The position numbers and the translations under genes were made by a program. This document shows, piece after piece, positions 59,148 to 64,000 of a stretch of DNA of 64,000 nt. The number at the start of each line of letters is the position of its first letter. The first letter of the stretch is position 1. Under the pieces are notes generated by a model. That model saw nothing but the letters and a program-made list of their open reading frames with translations, had not been told where the DNA came from and ran no database searches. The stretch is from Wohlfahrtiimonas larvae (GTDB lineage Bacteria; Pseudomonadota; Gammaproteobacteria; Cardiobacteriales; Wohlfahrtiimonadaceae): positions 1 to 64,000 of the forward strand of contig NZ_BAABKE010000001.1 of assembly GCF_039543665.1 (NCBI RefSeq), given 5' to 3'.

Positions 59148-60392
59148 TTATGAAATCACGTTAATTGGGCGCTGTACAGATGCATTAACTGTTGCTTGTG
59201 TTTTGGCTGCTTGACGTTTTTTAAAGAAGCGATGTTCCCACCATAAAACTAAAGCTAAACATGCCATCATCAATGCATAGTTAATGATTAATCCACCATA
59301 AGGGCCTGCTTTTTGTAATAAGTTTATTTTCTCAAAATCAGCCACTAAATATGGAGATAAATCATCCCAATAATAGGCTAAAACAGTTGCACCAATAATA
59401 TTACCAAGACCAACCCACCAATAATGTACTTGGCCTTCAACTGCGCGATACATCCAACCTGTTTCACAGCCGCCTGCTAATACGATACCAAAGCCAAATA
59501 ATAATCCACCCAATAAAGCATTAGGGGCTGCCCAAAAGATCTTAGGTGCAATGCCTGCTTCAATGAAGGCAAATGTGCCAATTGTGCTCACCATCATACC
59601 GATGATGATCGCTTTTGCCATATGCGTTCGACCTGTTACCCAAAGATCACGGAAGGCAGAAGTGAAGCAGATTTGAGCTCGTTCAATCAATAAACCAAAA
59701 GCAGTACCAAAGAGCAATGCAATACCAAACATCGGTTTAAAGAATAACAAGACAATGCCAATAATGGCTAACAACATGAAAATGCTAGAACCTAAAATAA
59801 AACGGTTTTTCACTTGCGCAGGGTTTTGTTTCAAAGGTGCTTGTGCAGTAACCTTCTTTAAATTTAAAGGAATTCTAAAAATAGGATGTAATGCAACTTT
59901 AGCACCAAGATAAGAACCCACAGCAGTGGTAATAGCAAAGAACCAAGCATGTAATGAGAATTGTGGAATCCCTGTGAAGAATGCAGCTAAGTTACAGCCC
60001 ATTGCTAAACGTGCGCCAAAGCCTGCAATGACACCGCCAACTAAAGCTTGGAAAATACGAATTTTATGTGGTGAGTTTCGGTATTTGATATTGTTAGCCC
60101 ATAATGCCGATGCAATACAGCCGCCAAACATACCAATTAATAATAGCCCGTCAGTTCGATCTAAGGGAGAGCCTTGAAAACCAATCATTTTGAAGTATGT
60201 CCAATCACTTGGATCAATCCCAACGATTTGTAGAGCATGTCCGCCCCAACGAGTGAATTCGCCAGTCACAGCCCATAATGTGCCTGTAATACCAAAGTAA
60301 TAGGTTGCTAATATACCTGCTGCGATCACTGCGGGTACAGGGTTCCAAAACTTTATTAAATATTGTTGTTTAAAAGTTTGCCATGGATTCAT
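59148..60392 (-). CDS. yedE: YedE/YeeE family transporter
   Basis: This 414-residue inner-membrane protein has about 12 hydrophobic helices in two YeeE/YedE repeats. Each repeat has a cysteine motif: M-G-C-N-L-A-A-F near residue 131 and G-G-C-E-T-G-W-M-Y near 306. The N-terminus (P-A-V-I-A-A-G-I-L, F-G-I-T-G-T-L-W-A-V-T-G-E-F) and G-L-L-I-E-R-A-Q-I-C-F-T-S-A-F-R-D agree with the E. coli YedE version (401 residues) as I recall it. Thiosulfate uptake is established for YeeE, and selenium metabolism is proposed for YedE. yedF follows. A hairpin-rich leader lies upstream. Confidence 0.9.
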   Translation of the reverse strand: MNPWQTFKQQYLIKFWNPVPAVIAAGILATYYFGITGTLWAVTGEFTRWGGHALQIVGIDPSDWTYFKMIGFQGSPLDRTDGLLLIGMFGGCIASALWANNIKYRNSPHKIRIFQALVGGVIAGFGARLAMGCNLAAFFTGIPQFSLHAWFFAITTAVGSYLGAKVALHPIFRIPLNLKKVTAQAPLKQNPAQVKNRFILGSSIFMLLAIIGIVLLFFKPMFGIALLFGTAFGLLIERAQICFTSAFRDLWVTGRTHMAKAIIIGMMVSTIGTFAFIEAGIAPKIFWAAPNALLGGLLFGFGIVLAGGCETGWMYRAVEGQVHYWWVGLGNIIGATVLAYYWDDLSPYLVADFEKINLLQKAGPYGGLIINYALMMACLALVLWWEHRFFKKRQAAKTQATVNASVQRPINVIS

Positions 60393-60700
60393 AGAGTTAA
60401 CACTTTCCTTTTTTGAAAATAAACGAAAGAAGGGTGTTAAACCTTAATCAACGGACGATCAAACGCATAACACCCGAACTTATCTCTAAACTAGAGATTC
60501 TGTGAGTGCTTCACTGAGAGCGAAAGCGATTGATGTGCATCATATATGATGTAGATCCTAAAAATTTTGATAATGATATATGCTGAGCATAGTGCATTTA
60601 CTAGACATTTTACTCTTATTTGATGAATTTTATTGATTTTGTTTCTTACAAAATAATGAAAAAAATATAAACTATATTTCTGTGTAATAAGGGAGGCAAC
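60393..60700 (-). other. 308-bp intergenic region with a hairpin-rich leader of yedE
   Basis: This is the only gap above 300 bp and it holds no convincing gene. On the yedE side are an 8-bp inverted repeat (GGGTGTTA 60432-60439 / TAACACCC 60468-60475), a 7-bp hairpin with a 3-nt loop (ATCTCTA/TAGAGAT, 60482-60498), a short AGTG/CACT hairpin (60505-60515), and a perfect 14-bp palindrome CATCATATATGATG (60538-60551). On the minus strand the outermost stem is followed by a T-rich stretch, then the yedE start. The rest, toward 60700, is AT-rich and should hold the promoters of yedE and of the symporter. Confidence 0.5.
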
Positions 60701-62089
60701 ATGCACTTTTTGGAAACGGTGGTGAGCACCGTTAATGGTATTTTGTGGAATCATTTGTTGATATTTCTATTAGTTGGTGTAGGAATATTTTTTACAGTGC
60801 GTTTAGGATTTATTCAGATCCGAGGGTTTATCTCGGGGATGAAGATGTTCTTTTCAGGTGTTTCCTTAAAAGGGGAAAAAGCAGGGAAGAGCGGAATGAG
60901 CTCGTTCCAAGCTGTCGCAACTGCAATTGCGGGGCAAGTGGGAACAGGTAATCTAGCAGGGCCTGCAACTGCAATATTATTGGGTGGGCCAGGGGCAATC
61001 TTTTGGATTTGGATCTCATCATTTTTAGGGATGGCAACCATCTATGCTGAAGCAATTTTGGCGATCCATTTCAAAACTAAAGATAAGAATGGGCAAGTTG
61101 TAGGTGGCCCAGCATATTATATTGAGCAAGGTTTAGGCTTGAAGTGGTTAGCCATAATTTTTGCAATCTTGATTATTATTGCTTTAGGTTTGATTGGCAA
61201 TATGGTGCAAAGTAACTCCATTGTTGAAGCATTCAATAATTCGTTTGGTATTCCTGCCGGTATAATGGGGGCAGTTTTAGCCGTAATTACAGGTTTAGTG
61301 ATTATGGGTGGAATTAAGAATATTGCTGCAGTTGTTGAAAAGTTGATTCCATTGATGGCGCTCTTTTATCTATTGGGCGTTGTCGTGATTTTAGCATTGA
61401 ATTATCAATACTTATGGGAAGCCATTCGCATTATTTTTGTCGCTGCATTTAATCCTGAAGCAGTATTAGGCGCCGGTGCTGGGATTGCGATTCAACAAGC
61501 AGCACGATTTGGTATTGCACGTGGTTTATTCTCGAATGAAGCAGGGATGGGATCTACACCACATGCGCATGCTGTTGCTAAAGATACAGCACCAGAAGAG
61601 CAGGCATTCTTAGCGATGATGGGCGTTTTCATTGTTTGTACTATTGTGACTTTGACTGGTTTTGTGATCATTACATCAGCTTTGAAAGATTGGGCAGCAT
61701 TAGGTTTAACCTTACAAGATGGTAACTTCTTGTCCATATATAAAGTTAAAGGTATTGCAGTAACTCAGCAGGCTTATCAATCTGTATTTGGTGATTTTGG
61801 TGGTTACTTTGTGAGTATTGCATTGCTGTGTTTTGCATTTTCAACCATTATTGGTTGGTATTATTATGCAGAAACAAATGTACGCTATTTGTTTAATTCA
61901 TCATTAGCCATTCGTATTTTCCAAGTTTTAGTGGTGTGCTTTATCTTTGTTGCAGCATTTTTTAAAGTGGATTTGGTTTGGGATATGGCGGATATGTTCA
62001 ATGGTTTAATGGTGATACCAAATATCATTGCTTTAATTTTCTTGTCATCTATTGTTATTAAAATTACGAAAGCATCTAAGATAAAATAG
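60701..62089 (+). CDS. Alanine/glycine:cation symporter family protein
   Basis: This 462-residue inner-membrane symporter of the AGCS (AlsT/DagA) family imports alanine or glycine with Na+ or H+. Typical motifs are S-S-F-Q-A-V-A-T-A-I-A-G-Q-V-G-T-G-N near residue 67-84, G-P-G-A-I-F-W-I-W near 95, and the later F-S-N-E-A-G-M-G-S-T-P-H-A-H-A near 276-290. F-A-F-S-T-I-I-G-W-Y-Y-Y near 376 also fits. Length matches the family. GGGAGG precedes the start by 6 nt. It is a single gene ended by a terminator shared with the marR side. Confidence 0.92.
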   Translation: MHFLETVVSTVNGILWNHLLIFLLVGVGIFFTVRLGFIQIRGFISGMKMFFSGVSLKGEKAGKSGMSSFQAVATAIAGQVGTGNLAGPATAILLGGPGAIFWIWISSFLGMATIYAEAILAIHFKTKDKNGQVVGGPAYYIEQGLGLKWLAIIFAILIIIALGLIGNMVQSNSIVEAFNNSFGIPAGIMGAVLAVITGLVIMGGIKNIAAVVEKLIPLMALFYLLGVVVILALNYQYLWEAIRIIFVAAFNPEAVLGAGAGIAIQQAARFGIARGLFSNEAGMGSTPHAHAVAKDTAPEEQAFLAMMGVFIVCTIVTLTGFVIITSALKDWAALGLTLQDGNFLSIYKVKGIAVTQQAYQSVFGDFGGYFVSIALLCFAFSTIIGWYYYAETNVRYLFNSSLAIRIFQVLVVCFIFVAAFFKVDLVWDMADMFNGLMVIPNIIALIFLSSIVIKITKASKIK

Positions 62090-62091
62090 TT

Positions 62092-62118
62092 GAAAGCCTC
62101 GTTGTGAGGCTTTTTTTA
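62092..62118. terminator. Terminator after the AGCS symporter gene
   Basis: AAAGCCTC and GAGGCTTT form an 8-bp stem with a 5-nt loop and seven T. The T-run touches the stop codon of the convergent marR gene. Confidence 0.88.
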
Positions 62119-62634
62119 TATGGATGATTTTGGTGAAAATGTTGATAATTTTTCTAACCACTCTCCCAAGCCATCGGTAATTGCTTGTCTAACTTCGGGG
62201 CTAATTAATTCATTCATCTGCTTTTCAAGTTCAACATGATCATAAATGAGCTGATTGATTAATTTTAAGCCATCATCAGATAACGCTACTAAAGAGCTAC
62301 GAGCATCTTCAGGGTGATTACAACGATTAATTAATCCTTTTTTTTCTAATTGTTGTAGTCGGTTGGTCATCGTACCCGATGAAATCATGAGTGATGAAAA
62401 TATCTGTGTGGGTGAAAGTTGGTAAGGAGCGCCATTTCTGCGAATGGTTGCAAGGACATCAAATTCACCACGGTTAATGCCATAGCTTTCATAGAGTGCA
62501 TCGAGATGGTTAAACGCTTGAATGGAGCAATTAATCAAGCGGCCGATCATCAACATTTCATCAACTGCTAAATCTGGTTTTTGAGCGCGCCATAAATGAA
62601 TAGCATGAGCAATTCTATCATTATCGAATGACAT
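62116..62634 (-). CDS. MarR family transcriptional regulator
   Basis: This 172-residue winged-helix regulator has the core helix-turn-helix Q-L-S-P-T-Q-I-F-S-S-L-M-I-S-S-G-T-M-T-N-R near residue 72-92. It is followed by L-E-K-K-G-L-I-N-R and the wing D-A-R-S-S-L-V-A-L-S (D-x-R motif). Helical dimerisation parts flank it, and the long N-terminus resembles the EmrR/PecS-like subgroup. It is divergent from an EamA exporter, with two copies of a TATCTTGA-type palindrome between them. The usual model is autorepression plus repression of the exporter, relieved by a ligand. Confidence 0.9.
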   Translation of the reverse strand: MSFDNDRIAHAIHLWRAQKPDLAVDEMLMIGRLINCSIQAFNHLDALYESYGINRGEFDVLATIRRNGAPYQLSPTQIFSSLMISSGTMTNRLQQLEKKGLINRCNHPEDARSSLVALSDDGLKLINQLIYDHVELEKQMNELISPEVRQAITDGLGEWLEKLSTFSPKSSI

Positions 62635-62635
62635 A

Positions 62636-62653
62636 TATCTTGACCTCGAGATA
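62636..62653. promoter_or_regulatory. MarR operator, site 1
   Basis: TATCTTGACCTCGAGATA is an imperfect palindrome one base before the marR start codon region. It includes the marR ribosome-binding site (GAGG on the minus strand), so binding here would block marR expression directly. Confidence 0.75.
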
Positions 62654-62670
62654 AATAGGTTTATATTATA

Positions 62671-62688
62671 TATCTTAACATCAAGATA
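62671..62688. promoter_or_regulatory. MarR operator, site 2
   Basis: TATCTTAACATCAAGATA is the second copy of the same 18-bp palindrome, centred 35 bp from site 1 and 17 bp before the EamA start. The two sites share the core TATCTT(G/A)A-NN-TC(A/G)AGATA. Confidence 0.75.
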
Positions 62689-62704
62689 CTTTTAGAGGAA
62701 GTTT

Positions 62705-63565
62705 ATGTCCCGCTTAACCATACTTTTATTAACAATGTTGACTCCTTTGATTTGGGGATCAACATATATTGTGACAACGGAGCTATTACCACCAAATCAA
62801 CCATTTTTGGCAGCCTTATTGCGTGTTTTACCCGCGGGATTGATATTGGTTTTATGTACTAGAGTGTTACCAAAAGGAAAAGATTGGCTTAAAATAGCAA
62901 TATTGGGTATTTTAAATGTTGGTTTAATGCAAGCGATGATATTTGTCGCAGCTTATCGTTTACCAGGTGGTTTAGCGGCGATTTTAGCGGCAATTCAACC
63001 AATCATTGTGATGATTTTAATGTCAGCAGTTGCAAAGGTTCAATTGCCAAAAGCTGCATGGATAGCAGGTGTGACAGGTTTTTTAGGTATGATCATTATG
63101 TTATATTCACCGAATATGAAAGTGGATATGGTCGGAGTATTGGCTGCATTAACAGGTGCATTATCTATGGCATGTGGTACTTTTTTTAGCCGTTATTGGA
63201 AAGTAAATTTACCGTTATTTGCTTTTACAGGATGGCAATTGTTATTTGCGGGTTTATTTATTCTACCGATCTTCTTAACGATGGAAAGTTGGCCAACCAT
63301 GACGCTTACAAATATTATGGGCTATATATACCTTTGTTTATTTGGTGCGGTGATTGCTTATATTTTATGGTTTCAAGGCATTAAACAATTATCACCTGCC
63401 ATTGTTTCAAGCTTAGGTTTATTGACGCCTGTTTCTGCTTTTATTTTAGGGTGGATTTTCCTAGGGCAGAAACTGTCTATTTTATCGTTTGTTGGTTTGG
63501 TGATTATTTTGGGCTCTATTTATGTAGTGCAAAGATCGTTGGGAGGGTCTACTAAGCGCCAATAA
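62705..63565 (+). CDS. EamA/DMT superfamily transporter
   Basis: This 286-residue protein has ten hydrophobic helices in two EamA repeats. The N-terminus P-L-I-W-G-S-T-Y-I-V-T-T-E and L-R-V-L-P-A-G-L near residue 40-47 are typical of the RhaT/YdcZ-like exporters. The second repeat contains G-A-V-I-A-Y-I-L-W-F near residue 217-226. It is divergent from the MarR regulator and behind its operator pair, so it is likely an inducible exporter for a small molecule. The ligand is unknown. AGAGGAAG precedes the start. It is not closely similar to the other EamA protein at 41864-42697. Confidence 0.88.
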   Translation: MSRLTILLLTMLTPLIWGSTYIVTTELLPPNQPFLAALLRVLPAGLILVLCTRVLPKGKDWLKIAILGILNVGLMQAMIFVAAYRLPGGLAAILAAIQPIIVMILMSAVAKVQLPKAAWIAGVTGFLGMIIMLYSPNMKVDMVGVLAALTGALSMACGTFFSRYWKVNLPLFAFTGWQLLFAGLFILPIFLTMESWPTMTLTNIMGYIYLCLFGAVIAYILWFQGIKQLSPAIVSSLGLLTPVSAFILGWIFLGQKLSILSFVGLVIILGSIYVVQRSLGGSTKRQ

Positions 63566-63585
63566 CTAAATTGTGAGGCAATAAA

Positions 63586-63612
63586 AAAAGCGCTAACATT
63601 AGCGCTTTTAAT
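63586..63612. terminator. Bidirectional terminator between the EamA gene and metG
   Basis: AAAAGCGCTA and TAGCGCTTTT form a perfect 10-bp stem around ACAT, with A-run and T-run on the two sides. It serves both converging genes. Confidence 0.9.
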
Positions 63613-63629
63613 ATGGATGATTGTAAAAT

Positions 63630-64000
63630 TTAAGAAATTTTCGCCCCAGGCTTCAATTCGCTCAATGTTGTTAATAACGCCAAATCACCATCAAGAGATG
63701 CGGATAAAATCATGCCTTCACTTACACCAAAGCGCATTTTGCGTGGAGCAAGGTTAGCAACAACAATCACATATTTACCAATCAATAATTGTGGTTCACC
63801 ATAAGCAGAACGAATCCCAGAGAAAATATTGCGTGGCTTTTCTTCACCTAAATCTACTGTGAATGCGAGCAATTTGTCAGAACCTTCCACGAAATCACAA
63901 CGCAATACTTTGCCTAAGCGTAAATCAACTTTTGCAAAATCATCAATATTGATGAAGCCTTCTTCTACAATAGGGGCTTCTTTTTTCTTGCTAGTTTTTT
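63630..64000 (-). CDS. metG: Methionyl-tRNA synthetase, C-terminal part
   Basis: The reading frame runs off the right edge of the window; 123 codons of the 3' end plus the stop are present. The segment is the C-terminal tRNA-binding (Trbp111/OB-fold) domain of MetRS: I-D-D-F-A-K-V-D-L-R-L-G, then F-V-E-G-S-D-K-L-L, N-I-F-S-G-I-R-S-A-Y, V-A-N-L-A-P-R-K-M-R-F-G and S-E-G-M-I-L. These match the end of E. coli MetG. A lysine-rich linker precedes the domain. The catalytic part lies beyond position 64000. A stand-alone tRNA-binding protein cannot be fully excluded. Confidence 0.9.
   Translation of the reverse strand, partial: KTSKKKEAPIVEEGFINIDDFAKVDLRLGKVLRCDFVEGSDKLLAFTVDLGEEKPRNIFSGIRSAYGEPQLLIGKYVIVVANLAPRKMRFGVSEGMILSASLDGDLALLTTLSELKPGAKIS

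Noticed and set aside
60491..60754. 87-codon leftward frame across the yedE-symporter gap
   Set aside because: It overlaps the symporter start and the palindromes, has no good ribosome-binding site, and no recognisable sequence.
1..64000. CRISPR arrays, insertion sequences, prophage or integron features
   Set aside because: No regularly spaced direct repeats, transposase, integrase or terminal inverted repeat pairs were recognised by reading both strands.

Overview
This window is a chromosomal segment of an AT-rich gammaproteobacterium. The evidence is a Pseudomonas-type type IV pilus chemosensory operon, the rsmG-parA-parB-atp gene order, UbiA, SstT, YedE/YedF and ComM, all in an AT-rich gene-dense background with enterobacterial-type Pho, Fur and BirA sites. 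A Cardiobacteriales-like host (Ignatzschineria/Wohlfahrtiimonas relatives) is my best guess, but this is inference from general knowledge and was not tested. No insertion sequence, integrase, prophage, CRISPR array or clear pseudogene was seen.

Layout. 1-130: the 3' part of a 5S rRNA gene and its terminator, the end of an rRNA operon. 0.36-4.6 kb: an H-NS-like protein, then a leftward run of phosphopantetheinyl transferase, cob(I)alamin adenosyltransferase and UbiA, then YjdM, an unrecognised protein with a peptidoglycan-binding tail, and a Fur-controlled Bfd. 4.6-6.7 kb: rluC and recA, leftward. 6.8-15.3 kb: a leftward operon for type IV pilus signalling (PilG-like regulator, PilI, PilJ, giant ChpA, PilZ) ending in tatD. 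15.4-19.6 kb: a metal ABC transporter without its binding protein, followed by molybdenum cofactor genes moaD, moaE, mobA and moeA. 19.6-29.1 kb: rsmG, parA, parB and the complete atpIBEFHAGDC operon behind a near-consensus promoter. 29.1-33.4 kb: sstT, a cytochrome b561 with a tiny downstream membrane ORF, a tyrosine phosphatase, tRNA-Leu(UAA), and a YwqK/MORN_2 repeat protein.

33.4-40 kb: the phosphate regulon phoB-phoR-pstSCAB-phoU, with 11-bp-periodic Pho boxes ahead of phoB and pstS. 40-46.6 kb: a short membrane protein, an alpha/beta hydrolase, a pirin-like bicupin, an EamA transporter, murJ, luxS and comM. 46.7-50 kb: a Fur-boxed TonB-dependent receptor. 49.9-55.8 kb: a vitamin block with pdxS divergent from a MocR-type regulator (PdxR), a methyltransferase, tenA, then bioD-bioA behind a candidate BirA operator that overlaps a consensus promoter. 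55.8-58.8 kb: two tandem DKNYY-repeat proteins. 58.9-64 kb: yedF/yedE with a hairpin-rich leader, an AGCS amino-acid symporter, a MarR regulator divergent from an EamA exporter with two matching palindromes between them, and the 3' end of metG.

Most of the window is ordinary core genome. The items most worth a second look are the yedE leader, the bioDA operator/promoter overlap, the paired MarR operators, pdxS without pdxT beside a MocR regulator, the 35- and 48-residue membrane ORFs, the DKNYY pair, and the unclassified protein at 3354-4292. Nothing here can be declared a new system from sequence alone.
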